From: Neurospora tetrasperma FGSC 2508
Lineage: Eukaryota > Ascomycota > Sordariomycetes > Sordariales > Sordariaceae
Assembly (NCBI RefSeq): GCF_000213175.1
Contig: NW_009799101.1
Location: forward strand, 146,501-210,500
Direction: 5' to 3'
DNA: 64,000 nt
Shown here: positions 34,647-46,664 of the stretch, piece by piece
Numbering within the stretch: position 1 is the stretch's first letter
Layout of the letters: each line of letters opens with the position of its first letter
The notes under the pieces: model-generated
Told to the model about the DNA's origin: nothing
What the model saw: only the letters and a program-made list of their open reading frames with translations
The model's database searches: none
Translations under genes and position numbers: made by a program

Positions 34647-35661
34647 GCAGGATAATTGGGCTGTCCGCTGGAAGAGGAGGAAAGTTCGTTCATGATACCA
34701 CTAGTGTACTGCTTTATACAGTATGCGAGATACCTACCTACCTTACCTACCTGTTTTTACCTGCTGGACTGTACAAGCAACTTTTGTTGGATGAAGTTTG
34801 GTTGGCAACAGCCATATATATATAGAGAGAGAGAGAGAAATAGAAGAGTTAATGGAGCATTGTCAGCGATTTGTTCGGTTTGTTCCTTCATGCCATTCAT
34901 TGCCTACATTGCTCACGGTCAATATGTCCTCCTGCTTTATCCATCAACTCCACTCGCTGCATTCTACCTCTACCTAGAGGTAGGTGTACACACCAGTCGG
35001 GTCCTGCAAGCCGAGCGAGACCTTGTAAACAATGATGGAAAACTTCCATTTGGGCGGTCACGATCCGGATCAATGAAATCGAGGAAAGTAAGATAGGTAC
35101 CTAGGTAGGGAGATCGTCAGTACGAGAGTTAGTTAGCTAAGGTAGGTAGGTAGGTATTTCAGACTTTCAACACTGAAGGAGGCTGCTGTGATGTTCAGTT
35201 ATGGTACATGATGGTATGAGCCTGGCATTGACGCGTTGGCGGACGATCATGGCGACAGACATGAGTTGGGATGTTGAAATGGATACGTACCTTACGTACA
35301 TAGGTACTGCAAAAAAGCCGCAGACGGAAGTGACGGACAGGACTGGGGCATCATCACATTTGAAGGCTCACTCAGCCTGCGTGGTGATCGACTGAGGGTC
35401 ACACATGTTTCCCGAGACATGGAAAGTACTTACGCTTTGGGGTGAGGGAGGGACAAGAGGGAAGTAAGTCACGTCACTGTTCGTCTTGGAGGACTTCAAT
35501 ACACTTGATACCTAGGTTACTATCATGTAAGCCGTTTGTAACGAACCCAAATGAAACAACCGTTTTGTCAATCGAGAAGGCATTAAATCTGAAAAGGCAC
35601 ACACCTTCAATTGTCCTCATAAGTCTGGTGTTAGCGTGATATATCAACAAACAAAACCAAA
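34647..35661. other. Intergenic with TA/GA microsatellite and TAGG tracts
   Basis: A TA run followed by a GA run covers 34814-34838, and GTAGG/CCTAC tracts lie near 34730-34755 and 35096-35158. No gene was seen before the tRNA. Confidence 0.5.
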
Positions 35662-35773
35662 GCCTCAATGGTCTAGTGGTATGATTCGCGCTTCGGGTGG
35701 TGCAACTGCTCCCTTGCTTGAGAAACAAACAATACCAATGTGCGAGGTCCTGGGTTTGAATCCCAGTTGAGGC
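35662..35773 (+). tRNA. tRNA-Pro (CGG) with 41-nt intron
   Basis: The acceptor stem GCCTCAA (35662-35668) pairs perfectly with TTGAGGC (35767-35773). Box A TGGTCTAGTGG and box B GGTTTGAATCC are present. The anticodon stem CGCGC/GTGCG has one G-U pair; the loop TTCGGG...T gives anticodon CGG. The intron (35698-35738) follows position 37, the canonical site. The T stem is CTGGG/CCCAG. CCA is not encoded, as expected for a nuclear gene. The mature length is 71 nt. Confidence 0.93.
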
Positions 35774-36185
35774 CTTTCCAATTCTATCCTTTTGCTTTCT
35801 TTTTATTTTAAACATTTTGTTGTATGCGTGCTGCATACGTGGTGTTGCTGGTGCAGCGTGAGGACCGAAGCGATACCGACTTGGGCACCTCAGGGATGAA
35901 TCAGGCTGGATGACTCATGTCGGCAAAAGTGGTCAACCAAGTGCAAGCCAAAACCTCTCTGTCTTAGTTCTGTCAATTCAAGCAAGTCTATCTGTCCCGT
36001 CTATATAAAATCCCATTGTCTCTCGTATCAAATGTCAGAATCCAATTCCCCCGGTCTCAAAAATCAAAACGTCATCGTCCTCTTTCCACCCTAACACCAA
36101 CCCCCACTCAAACCCTTTCCCAACTACCTCTACCATGTCACATCCATTACTCCCCTCTCTCAACCCCCCCTAAGCTAACCCCCAC
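35774..36185. other. Intergenic between tRNA-Pro(CGG) and the oxidase 3' end
   Basis: No gene was seen other than the terminator runs. C-rich near the right end. Confidence 0.5.
35790..35804 (+). terminator. Pol III terminator T-runs after tRNA-Pro(CGG)
   Basis: A TTTT (35790-35793) and a TTTTT (35800-35804) lie 17-31 nt after the tRNA end, on the coding strand. Confidence 0.6.
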
Positions 36186-37881
36186 TCAAGCCTTGATAGG
36201 CGCATAAAAACTAAACTTTCCCTTGGGATCATACTTCCTCTTCAACATCTTCAACCTCTCCTGCCTCCACCCTTCATACCCATACATGGCCTGCAAACTC
36301 TCACTCCCCTTTGCATAATTCACATACACGCTCTTCTGCTTGACCTTGTCCCCATACGCCGCATCCCTAATCTTTTCTCCCCACTTTTGCGCCTGCGCAT
36401 CCAACGTCTTGTTCCTTTCCGTCTCCTCATACGTAACCAAGAATCCATACAAAAGTTTCCTGTCGCGCAACGCAAACGCCGTGCTCTCGTAGGGAACGGC
36501 CTGCACGGCTTGTAGGGAGTATCCCTCGAGATAAGCCATGGAGAGGGAGAGGGCCGGTTCGGCGCGGATCATGTCCCTAAAGGCGTTGTACGACTTGCGC
36601 AGACCTTTGACGTCGTAGGAGTCGACGTCCATGCCGTAGACGGTGGCGCCGGCTTTGGGCTGGCATGCCCAGTCGGTGACGCGGAATTGGGCGGCGGCGG
36701 CAAGACCGGGGTAGTCGGTTGTTTGGACGGGGGTGGTTTGTAAGGGGGAGAGAGCGGCAAAGGGGGCGAAGTAGGAGGCGGCTTCGGAGGCGGGGCCGTT
36801 GTAGTAGACTGTTGAGACTAGGATGGGCTGTTTGTAGGTGGTGTTAGTGATGCCTCATAGAGGTGGGTACCTAGGTAGGTAAGGAGGGAGGGAAAAGGGG
36901 AAAAGAAAGACTCACATTAACAGGATCAACCTCGGGCACCAACCTCCACAGACTCCAATAAACCACATATTGACTCTGGTTCCTCATCACCGCATTATGC
37001 ACCCTGTACACCTCCTCCAACCGATCCTGCGTGAACGTAAAACTCTGGTACGACCACTCTGGCCGGACCGCATCATACAACTTATACTCCACCTCCGTGA
37101 CCACCCCAAAGTTATGGCCCGCGCCCCGCAACGCCCAAAACAAATCGCTGTTTTCCGTGTTGGACGTCTTCACCGCCGTGCCGTTCGCCAACACCACCCG
37201 CGCCGACAAGATCTGATCAGCGCCCAATCCATACTGGCCCTGCAACCAACCGTGTCCGCCGCCCAGGGCAGGCCCCAGCAGACTGACGCATCGACAGGAT
37301 CCGGTGGTTGTCTGTTTACCTCGAGCCCAAAGCGCGGGGATGACGTCGTTACCGCGTAGTCCGCCGCCGAGAGTGGCGGAGTGTCCGTCGGCAGCGAACT
37401 CCATCTTGGTCAGGTTGCGCGTCCAGATGGCCATGCCGCCCTGCAGCTGCGACAGACCTTGCCAGGTGCCGTGGGTGCCGGTTGTAGCGAGGAAAGGGAT
37501 GGAGTGGGTGTTGGCGTATTGGATGGTCAGAGAGACGTCGCGCTCGGAGGCCGGGATGACGATGACGCCGTAGGAGGGGGAGTTGGTGTGCGTGTTGAGG
37601 GACCAGCGGTGGGTGTACTGGGTGAAGGAAGGGGAGGAGGGGAGGAGGACGAGGGCGGAAGGGGAGAGGAGGGTGGCCAAGTCCTGTTGAATGGTTGGTG
37701 GGAGGGGGACGACAGTGGAAAGGGAGGAGCTGTTGTAGTCGCGATGTTCGAAAGAAGAAGGGGAAGAGGGGGTGTGACGGATGGCGATGGGGAGGGGACC
37801 GTTTGCAACTGGGGAGGCGGCTGTGAGGCCGGCTAAGGCCAGGAGACCGCCCCAGATGAGGGAGCGGGTGCAGGAGAGCAT
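36186..37881 (-). CDS. Secreted FAD-linked oxidase (BBE/VAO type), bicovalent-type motifs
   Basis: Two exons (37881-36916 and 36827-36186), both phase 0, with an 88-nt intron, give 535 aa. A signal peptide is clear (residues 1-22, WGGLLALAGLTAAS). The PCMH-type FAD domain carries TTGTHGTW with His137, the usual 8-alpha-N1-histidyl site, and GSCRCVSLLGPALGGGHG with Cys196/Cys198 at the position of the second (6-S-cysteinyl) link. The C-terminal BBE-like region reads YVNYAKG...MYGYEGWRQERLKMLKRKYDP. Family members oxidise sugars, alcohols or secondary-metabolite intermediates with O2. No biosynthetic partner gene is adjacent, so the substrate is unknown. Confidence 0.9.
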
Positions 37882-40351
37882 GGTTATGAGTTGATCTGTT
37901 GATATGATACTTGAGTGAGTTCAAGGTTCGGATGGGCTGCTTAAAGGTGTCGAAGAGAAGTAGGTCGTCTGGAGGGACTGGAACTTAAGAAGTGCTGCTG
38001 ACTTCTCGATGCTCTTAAGCTCTTGAGATGTCCTGTGTTTGATGCTTCCAACCTCAACAGATGCATTTCCACAGGTCCATACTTATACCATCGCCGGTGA
38101 TCAGTGTTCGGGCCTCCGGAAACAAGGACGGAGGTTGCCTGGAGGCAGCAAACCCAATCTCAGCCTTGTAAGTGTTGACGCTGTGCCGAGAGGCCGACAT
38201 ATTGGAACTTTTGTTGTCACGGAACGCACTGAAAGGCACGGAAAGGCGAAGTTGACAAGGCGCAGGAACCGTACTCCGTGGGACAAGAATTTCCATCTTG
38301 ACATAGATATGTTCAGGGATTCCCAACTCGCTCCCTCCGGACGTCTGTGTCATGATGACATTGTTGTAGAGAAAGACTGTGTCCTAGCGACGTGGAGTAA
38401 TCGTATTCATGGATTGGACCTTTGGGTCACTGGGAGTCTCATACTGGGAGACGTACACCAAATGAACCGTTGACAGGGTGCAGGTACCCTGCTCTGTAGG
38501 ACAACGATCCCATGCTACACAGTCACCTGGTTCTCCCACTGCGTTGATACGTTCCAGCGTGCCGGGTAAACCGCAGCTGGTCTGTGGTCGCTTATTCCAG
38601 GAGCCTAGCCGCGCCTTGACACAAGGCCATCGCAGGTGGTGATGGGCTTCCCTCAACCATAACTTACTGTGCCGCATAGGTGCGACCATGAATCTTGAGC
38701 AACGAAAATCGCCGACGGAAGATATAGTGGTTCGATGGAAGAGTGCAATGGAACGAGACCTTTTCGCCTTGCCCTATGTGGGCAAAAGTTCGGGGCGTTT
38801 CCAGTGGAACAGCTTGGCGGGCCCGAGGAATTGGGAGGTGTTTTGTGCAGGATGGCTGCATGAACTACTTGGAGGGGTGTGAGAAGGATTCAATTGTGGA
38901 CGCCCTGATTTTGGATCAATTCTGTTCAAGGGCGGGCTTTGTGGTAGTTCATGGCTCTTGGGATTGTCTTCTGCAGTGGCCTCTCCAAGACGGCCAGGAC
39001 ACTCGACCATAAGTCATCCAAGACAAAATTTACAGCAAGCAGAACATGGTGAATAAAGGTAGCATCTGGCCCAAATTCTGGAAACACTTCTCACCTCTAG
39101 AGCGCTGTCGATTTCCTTGGGGGCTAATGGCCCGGATTGCAGGCTCAGGCACTCCGGATTGCCCGGGTGGCCTCGACGGTTCGGCGGATTTCTTGGCAGC
39201 CAAACGACAACATGACCGTCACTAGCTGTGCCACGCTTGAGGCTTTATCGATGACGAGTTCTTGCTGTTCGAGGGAAAGCCATCGAGGCCATGTTGGGGG
39301 CTGGCTGGACTCGCCTGATGGTGAGCTGAAGGGTGTTGAACTGCTGCTGACAATAGACCAAGCCTCAGCTGAAAGAAGCTAGCCTATCGAAGAAGGCACA
39401 GTACGGTCCTTTTTTTTTTCGGTCAACCCCGGCCCTATCCTCACCAATGGTATCACCAATGGTGTAGTGTTCACGCCGCGAAGGACTTTTGAGAGTCACC
39501 AATCCCCTGCCAAGACGACGCACACCTCGCTTGTGTCGGTTCCTCTTTGCCGCAACTGTGCCCCTGCTGTACATGTGCCACGTAATGCGAGATTTCGGAA
39601 TCAAGACTCGCGATGATGCCATTGGGTGAATAGACGCGAGGGAAAGCGAATGGGAGACGAATTGCTTGGATGGTTTGGTTGGTTGCCTAGCAGCGCAGAC
39701 GGTCATGTCCGGGATTGGCGATGCAGAAGACAGCGACTGAAGTTCGTTGTTGGGGGTGGAAACTGGAATGGCGACAGCAGATTATGAGCCTGCTTAATTG
39801 ATCGTGTAGTAGAACCAAATGACCAAACGTGGACAAAGATGATGGGGAAAAGAGGCATTTGGAAATACTGGGCGCCAATCCGTACGTAGACAACATTCAC
39901 TCGTTGAGTTCTATGGTAGAGGAGACAAGGCGAACAAAAGCAACGACGACCATAAAAATAACTCACGTGAATTGGGAGAATTGATTTATTAGTAGAAGAT
40001 GAAGAAGAAATTTCCGCAGGGCAGGCAGATGGAAGTGAAAATGATGGTGGGCGACGACTGCCACAGTTGGTGCAATGACCGCTCTTGCTGTCTGAAATCA
40101 GCGCTGCAGACACTCACCTTTATGTCCTCCCTCCGAGCCAGTTTCGCCGCAAAGAGACCGGCATATAATGGAGAGATTGTTCAATTTCATTTTTCAGTCC
40201 AATAGAAACAATGCGACACCACAATGCAGGCGACAAAGCAATCACGGTGCATCGCCACCATAACCATGACCATGCTCTTCTCCGCAGCTCAGCATTACAG
40301 TTTTGCTGCTTATAGGTACAGAATTAAGTTCTTGAAAACATCCAGTAACAA
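37882..40351. other. 2.5-kb intergenic stretch, no gene seen
   Basis: This is the promoter side of the minus-strand oxidase and the 5' flank of the second tRNA-Pro. Only short frames without coding character are present. A T10-11 run lies near 39410. Confidence 0.45.
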
Positions 40352-40441
40352 GGGCCGCTGGTCTAGTGGTATGATTCTCGCTTAGGGTTCAATCCTGAGC
40401 ATTCTTGCGAGAGGTCCCGGGTTCAATCCCCGGGTGGCCCC
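40352..40441 (+). tRNA. tRNA-Pro (AGG) with 18-nt intron
   Basis: The acceptor stem GGGCCGC (40352-40358) pairs with GTGGCCC (40434-40440, one G-U), followed by discriminator C. Box A TGGTCTAGTGG and box B GGTTCAATCCC are present. The anticodon stem CTCGC/GCGAG encloses TTAGGG...T, giving anticodon AGG (read as IGG after A34 editing). The intron occupies 40388-40405. The T stem is CCGGG/CCCGG. It shares its D-arm with the CGG gene 4.7 kb upstream. Confidence 0.95.
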
Positions 40442-42010
40442 ATTCTTTTTCAGCTTTTGACTTTTTTTGTCAACAATTCCAAGATGTCAGTCAGTTTTTC
40501 ATGTTCAACAAGCCCGCATCCGATTTTATTTTTTTCTCTGTGAGAAAAAGAGCAGCGAAAAAAACAAATTAAAATGATGCAAAGAACATCTCTTTGCTGT
40601 ACAACTCGGACTCACGACATCCACCATTGCATCAGTTGAGTCCTACCTCTACGAAAGCGAATGCGATGGATCTGAATAAGGGAGCCATGCAGAAAATATG
40701 TCTCGAGACCTTTTCATATGCAGATTCTCTGCACATGGGCTTGAGATGGATGCTCACATTGAATGTGCAGAAACAAAAATTCAATATGTCGACATCCAGT
40801 CGTGCAGTACTCGCCGCACTGCCGCCGGGCTGTACCGTTCGCAACATCGGTGACTTGATGTTAGACTGACTTCAGTCTATACATTAGGTACACTGCGCGT
40901 AAAAGAAAGCCGAGGCTTGAAATAAGGTAGGTAGTCTCCTCTCCCACTTTTCCGGCGTCGATAGCAACAGGAACCGACCTCTACCGAATGATGGCAAGCA
41001 AGGTTATTCCCAGCTGTTCAGCTGGTGGATAAAAAGGCAGATCCGTTCCATTCCCGCTCGGAACCTGGACCTTGCAACGAACTACCCTACACTAACAACA
41101 AGCCACGAGAAACACGCTTGGCGGAATGCTTCCAGGTGTACAGTTTACACTACAGGAAGGGACTGAATTGGCTCGCTCGGAGGAGAGGAACATATGCACA
41201 CTACACCGGACCGAACCGGTGCTTCGGAGCCCGTCTGTGTCCCGAAGCCCGCACTGCGGAGAGCCCGCAAGGCTCGTTACGGACAAATGTAGGTAGGTAG
41301 TTTTCGCGCTGTGCACAATGTGGTTGCTGCATGTTTGCGAACAAATTCTGTAGAGGTATTTTGTGCCTACCTCGCAAGTTCGTCTATTATGGAATCCGAG
41401 ATGGACAAGAGAGCATCAGCGATCTTTTTTGTTCCTGATTAACATGACACTACCTCTAGTATCAGGTTTCGGACGCCTTCAAACACACGGTGCGGAATAA
41501 TGACCGGGATCGGCCCCAAAAGCGACCCTTGCTCGACACCGATCACATCCATAAACAATTGGTTGAACAAGCCCATTTGCCATACACACAAGAAACCCGT
41601 TGATCGACATCAAGGATTTCCAGCAAGTGATCAGAATCCGGGACCGAAAGGAAGGTGATGATAAGATGAGGAGTAAAAGAAAGACAAAAGATGGAGAACT
41701 CCCGCCATGAACGAAAGCGGAGCAGGTCCACAACGGCTGCAGTGCAAAGAAACCGCAGAGCAAGGACAAGGGCTCTTGGATATCGGCTTGACACGTCCAC
41801 TCCAGAGTTCAGTCCAGTCTGCCAAGTCAATGGTTTGCTTGATGGGGTATTCTTCAGCTTTCGGCCTCCAGAACAGATAGGAGCCCCCCTTTTCGCTGGC
41901 CGAGTCGCGATCTGAGAATCGTCAAGGCAAGGAGACGGTCAGTGCAAGTCACCGTGTTTGACGGACCTTTCATCAGCGGTCGATTCTTCCTTCGTCTCGT
42001 GAGCATCAAC
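40442..42010. other. Intergenic, promoter side of the second FAD oxidase
   Basis: No gene was accepted. Short TAGG tracts lie near 40927 and 41290-41300. Frames of about 90 aa on both strands overlap each other and look like chance. Confidence 0.45.
40446..40468 (+). terminator. Pol III terminator T-runs after tRNA-Pro(AGG)
   Basis: TTTTT at 40446-40450, with a T7 backup at 40462-40468, starts 5 nt after the tRNA. Confidence 0.75.
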
Positions 42011-43810
42011 ATGGCTCGCCTTACAAGCCTGTTGACGGCTGTTGCCGCCGCGGTTGTCGGTACTGCACAAGCAATCCTTCCCACGGATTGGACACCCATC
42101 TGCAAAGAGATCGAGTCCAAGATCTCGAATACCAGCGATGTCATCTATCCGCGTAAGTGGTCTCACTCCCCTCGAATCCAGTGTCTCACACCGTGAACGG
42201 AATACTCACATCCAATTCCATGTACAGTCCAGGCCGTCTCCTTCACTTTGGCTATTGCCCACTGGTTCTGGTCGTCCGACGAACAGCCATCGTGTGTCTT
42301 TGCACCTGGGTCTGCGGAGGATGTGTCGGTTGCGCTGCAGATTATTGGCGCGACCAAGACCCCCTTTGCCGTTCAGTCTGGTGGTCACTCTTCAAACCCA
42401 GGTTTCTCCAGCACTAAGGGTGTACATATCTCGCTCAAGAGACTGAACCAAGTGAAGCTGTCTGCGGACAAGAGTGTCGCCGAGATTGGCTTCGGTAACG
42501 TGAGTAGATGCGCATGGTGATACTGAGCCAAGGCCAGTCATTAACAGTGTTCCAGATCTGGACCGACGTGTACAAGGTCCTGGACGGCACCGGCAGGAAT
42601 GTTGTTGGAGGAAGAGTGCCCGGCCCGGGCGTCGGTGGCCTCACCCTCGGTGGTGGGTACTCCTGGAAGACGAACCAGTATGGTATGACCTGTGACACGG
42701 TCAAGAGCTATGAGCTTGTCCTTCCCGTGAGTTCAATACCATGGTTGATCCCTAGGTAGTGTGACGAATGTCAGTTAACACACCCTGCCCAAACAGAACG
42801 GAACCATCACCAGAGTGTCCAAGACCGAGAACCCCGACCTCTACTTTGCCCTCAAGGGCGGTCTCAACCGCTTTGGCATCGTCACCTCGGCAGAGTTTTA
42901 CACCCATGAGCAGCCTGAGAAGGTGTACGGCGGTCTCGGCATCTATCCCACCACTGCTGTCGACCAGATTCTCAATGCCACTTCTCAGTTCTCGTACCTG
43001 AACAAGGATCCCCGGACCCAGATCATCACCACCCTTGACGGCGGTCCTCTGGGTACCACTGCCGAGGTCCTGTTCTTCCACGATGGGCCTGATAAGCCGG
43101 CCTCGTTTGAGCTGTTTGACAATATCACGCCGCTCGTCAAGACCGTCCAATCTCAAAGCTTTGTTAGCTTTGTGCAGAGCATTCCTGCGCAGGTTCCCGA
43201 GTTGACCAACATCCGCGGCGCTTTCATCACCGTTGCGACTTCCGAGCTCTCGCAGACTTTCCTGGAAGCCGTCAGGCAGGAGACTGATGTGAGTAGTTGT
43301 ATGTCTAAATCAAAACCAAAACAAAAGACGACTAACCTTGACGATACAACAACAGGACATGGGCAAGATCATGAGTCTCCACGGCGGCATCACCGTCAGC
43401 TACGACCTTGAGCCCTTTACCAAGTACGGCGAGCACGCCACCGAGAGTGCTTTTCCGCACACCGAGTCTCCCCTCCCGGTAAGTCACCTATACGTACCAG
43501 TATTCTCTCCCCTGTGTCGGATCCAAGCTAACCTGCCTTGTCCCAGCTCTTCATCTACTTTGCCTGGTCCCTTCCCGAGAACGACGACTTCTGGTACGCC
43601 CGCATGAAACAGACTGTTGAGGCGCTCAAGAAGGTGGCTATCGACGACGGCATCTACAGTGATGCCTTTACCTATTACCCCAACTATTCGCTCTTTGACG
43701 CCACTGCGGAGCAACTGTACGGTAACGAGAACGCGGCGCGGTTGGCGAGGATCAGGGACCAGGTTGATCCGGATCGGATCATGGAGCTGGCTGGTGGATT
43801 CACGATTTGA
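42011..43810 (+). CDS. Secreted FAD-binding oxidoreductase, His-only covalent type
   Basis: Six exons (42011-42152, 42228-42499, 42556-42726, 42797-43288, 43356-43478, 43547-43810) give 487 aa. All five introns have GTGAGT or GTAAGT donors and CAG acceptors. A signal peptide covers residues 1-21 (TAVAAAVVGTAQA). The PCMH domain has VQSGGHSSNPGF with His101 as the flavin histidine. The expected second-link Cys is absent, the region reading GRVPGPGVGGLTLGGGYSW, so flavin should be held by one covalent bond. The C-terminus has the BBE-like YYPNYS...LYGNENAARLARIRDQVDPD. It differs clearly from the oxidase at 36.2-37.9 kb in intron number and flavin motif, so it is not a recent duplicate. Substrate unknown. 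Confidence 0.92.
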
Positions 43811-44636
43811 TGAGAGGTGGCAATACGGGTTGTGGTATTCCTGCGTCGAGCTGATTTGTTTGCCTTTGATCAGTAGTAGCCGTAGGTAGGTAGGTACCTA
43901 CAGGGGGATGCCTACAGTACTTTCAGACGGTTTGACGGCCCCGGGGATTCAGCGAGGGGTTCCGTCGATGGGCAGTGCCGGCGAATTGGACTCAGTGGAC
44001 CGACCAAAGGAAGATATTCGATCCGTTACACAAAGAAGGGGGCCGAGGTTGATGTGCGGGCCGTTGCCAGGAAAGGAAAGACTGGAGGTACCTAAATTGC
44101 GCAGTACTGTCTGTGGTGGGGAAGCGAAACCAGTGGAGCTGAGAATTACAGTCCAGTACTGGTTTGTTTGTTGGTTCTAGACCTCGTGTCAACTTTCTTA
44201 TACATTTTCATAGCTAACTAATGCGTAATCTTACCTCGGATACGCTATTTCTGACATTCAAAATGCTATATCAAGTCCTACTAATGCCTTTATACATTCG
44301 TACTAGCCATTTTAATTTCTTCTTACAAGGTTTGGGACTACTCGGGATAAATTTCGTCTACGTAGTATACATAGTACGGTACGGTACCTAGCGTACCGAG
44401 TTAACAAACAAACTAGTACTGGACTGTACGATTTATGGCAGCTACGTTCATTCTACTATAGAAAGAGCGTCACCGATCAATGCCCAAGAACAAACAAAAC
44501 GCATGACAAAAAAGGACAGGCGCAATCAATCCAAACAGCTGCTGCATCAAGCCATCTTTTGCCTTTCTCTGTCACCACAACTTGAAATTCCAACAAGGCA
44601 TAAACCCCGCCTTCACACTAAACAAAACCGGCAGGC
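43811..44636. other. Intergenic, occupied by MITE copy 2
   Basis: This lies between the oxidase 3' end and the 3' end of the minus-strand acidic gene. It contains a TAGGTAGGTACCTA tract (about 43884-43900) and the MITE at 44149-44426. Confidence 0.6.
44149..44426 (-). mobile_element. Tc1/mariner-like MITE, copy 2
   Basis: The 278-bp unit starts CAGTCCAGTACTGGTTTGTT and ends with the complementary arm (one internal G-to-A difference), flanked by TA at 44147-44148 and 44427-44428. It is inverted relative to copies 1 and 3: GACCTCGTGTCAAC appears near the left end here and as GTTGACACGAGGTC near the right end there. It has no coding capacity. Confidence 0.88.
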
Positions 44637-45709
44637 CTAGTGTACAGATGGGTCCAGCTCCCCAGTATTCTCAATCTCCTCCTCATGAAGGGCGTCCCCT
44701 TCACCATCGTCTTCTCCACTGACAGAAGCGTAGTCGTCGGCATCAGACGAAAACATACCCTCTAGGTCTGACGGGCAGACATCCGTGTCCTGGAGTCTAT
44801 CCCGAGCCTCATGTGTGCCGTAGGAGGCACTGACAATGACAGCAATGGTTTGTTGCCATGGATACTCCATGGAGTTCCAACTCTCGTGGTACAGATTTAT
44901 GCGCACATGGGTCCCGGTGAGCGCAAGAGGTGTGGAGCCAGTCTGGGAAAGAGGGACAGAGTGAAGCAGTCCGAGTCAGCTACATGTTCTCAAGGCGGGA
45001 AGGAGGCAGCTGCCGACATTGGGTAGGTAAGATAAGTAGGTTGACTTACAAGGTTGCGGATTGGCCCGAAATCCTCGTTGAAGGCTTCGGTCGGGTAATC
45101 CATCGCTCCCCATGTTTCGTCACTGGGATCCCGGCTTCCCCCAAACGCCCAATTGGCGACTTGGTAGTGATCAGCCTTGACCTCGACATTTACCGCAGAG
45201 TTGCCCTTGACACAAGATGGCTAGTGTTGTGAGTGGTCCATGATTAGCTGACTGATCTCGATAAAGGTGATACGTTGGTACCTAGTTGCAAAAATAAGAC
45301 TGCCGGCTGCTGGAGGTACCTGATACTGACCTTCCACACCAATCCGTTACACAAAGCAACACGGATTTCCTCGCGCAGCCTGTCTGCTTTTTCTTGGATC
45401 TCTTCTTCTGACATGATGTCGAAGACAAAATCCTCTTCCCCGGACCAGTATTCATCGTCGTCATCGTCATTCTCAACAGTCTCCCCATGATCTTCAACAG
45501 CTGGTGTTGCTACTGCCTCGACTCTGTGCTGCTTCAAACTCGGCGGCTCAAGAGTGGGACTCTTCTGTTTCTTGGCAGTCGCCGCCTGGGCTGCGGCGTC
45601 TGGACCATGGCCTAAAGCAGCAGCAAGGAAGGTGTGAGTACATATTCGATCCAGATTGAGGCAGCAGACGAGAAAAAGGCAGGGGAAAGAACTGACGCTT
45701 GTCGGACAT
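44637..45709 (-). CDS. Hypothetical acidic protein
   Basis: Four exons (45709-45697, 45611-45331, 45205-45050, 44942-44637) join in frame to 251 aa from MSDKR. Introns have GTCAGT, GTCAGT and GTAAGT donors with AG acceptors. After a Lys/Pro linker comes an Asp/Glu run (ENDDDDDEYWSGEEDF), then a conserved-looking core: FDIMSEEEIQEKADRLREEI, VEVKADHYQVANWAFGG, GTHVRINLYHESW and PWQQTIAVIVSASYG. An acidic tail follows. No family was recognised. The same frame as exon 1 stays open upstream to about 46066, so a longer N-terminus is possible. The first coding exon of only 13 nt makes the start uncertain. Confidence 0.6.
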
Positions 45710-46664
45710 GGCGGGTGGAAGTAGCACTGAGGTTGGGAAGGCGGGAACAGGTCTGGAAACAGACGGAGATGAAGGAAGAGACGAAACTGGAGTCTTCTTC
45801 GCTTGCGGTGCTGTTGCGATTTGAACTGAGTTAGGGCTGGAAGGTGGAAGGAACTGAAATGCTTTAAAGACAAAAGTGGCAGGAAGGGAACGGGAATCTG
45901 GCCAGATGGAACAAAAGCCAGTTTTCCAAGTTTTTATCGCTGGAGGTGCACTGCACTGCAATCCACTGCACTCAGCTGTGGTGAAGCTTGGTCCAGGGCA
46001 CATCATACAGATCAGTGCATGCCATTCACCTGTGCCAACTTCCTTTACTCTGCTTCCTACCGGCATCTCACTGTTTCAAGATATATTCCACCTGGCATCA
46101 AAACACGACCCCCATTTCTTGAACGATTTGACCCAGATTGATACAATTGAAACCAGGTATCTTCGTTACATTTGAGCGGAGGGGTAGCTTGTGGCCGGAA
46201 GCATCCAACCCCGCGTGACATGCTTCCTTCCTTCCTTCCTTCCTTCTTTCCTTGCCGGCGTGTCGACTCACACTGCAACCTAACCGGAGGAACAGCGCCT
46301 GCCCTAACTGAAGCTTTGGACCTTTTCCAAACGAAATCGGAACTCTGGTCACTCCGGTTCCTCTTCCATCCTCCAAAAAACACCCCGAATGAAACTTGTC
46401 AACCACGAAGCAGCGCACGAACCTCAAAGACTACACGCAGTTCACCATCATGATTTCGATGCTACAAAGTGCGAGAAACAGGTTCTTATTCTCGATATTC
46501 TGTCCGCCGGGATGCGATACACACAGTCCAGCTAACCTCGCTTTTCATGATCCAGTTTTCCCCTTTTCGCTGGCAACCTGCTCAGCTCGCCCTTACCGAG
46601 TCCACGGCGACCTCATACTTCTCCTTGCCTGTGTTATACCCGATTTCCGTAACCAGCCTGTCCT
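45710..46664. other. Intergenic with TTCC microsatellite
   Basis: This separates the acidic gene (5' side) from the 3' end of the large minus-strand gene. A (CTTC)n tract lies at about 46223-46252. A possible N-terminal extension of the acidic gene would use 45710-46066. Confidence 0.45.

Noticed and set aside
40594-40869. 91-aa frame after tRNA-Pro(AGG)
   Set aside because: No family resemblance, and an equally long antisense frame covers the same bases.
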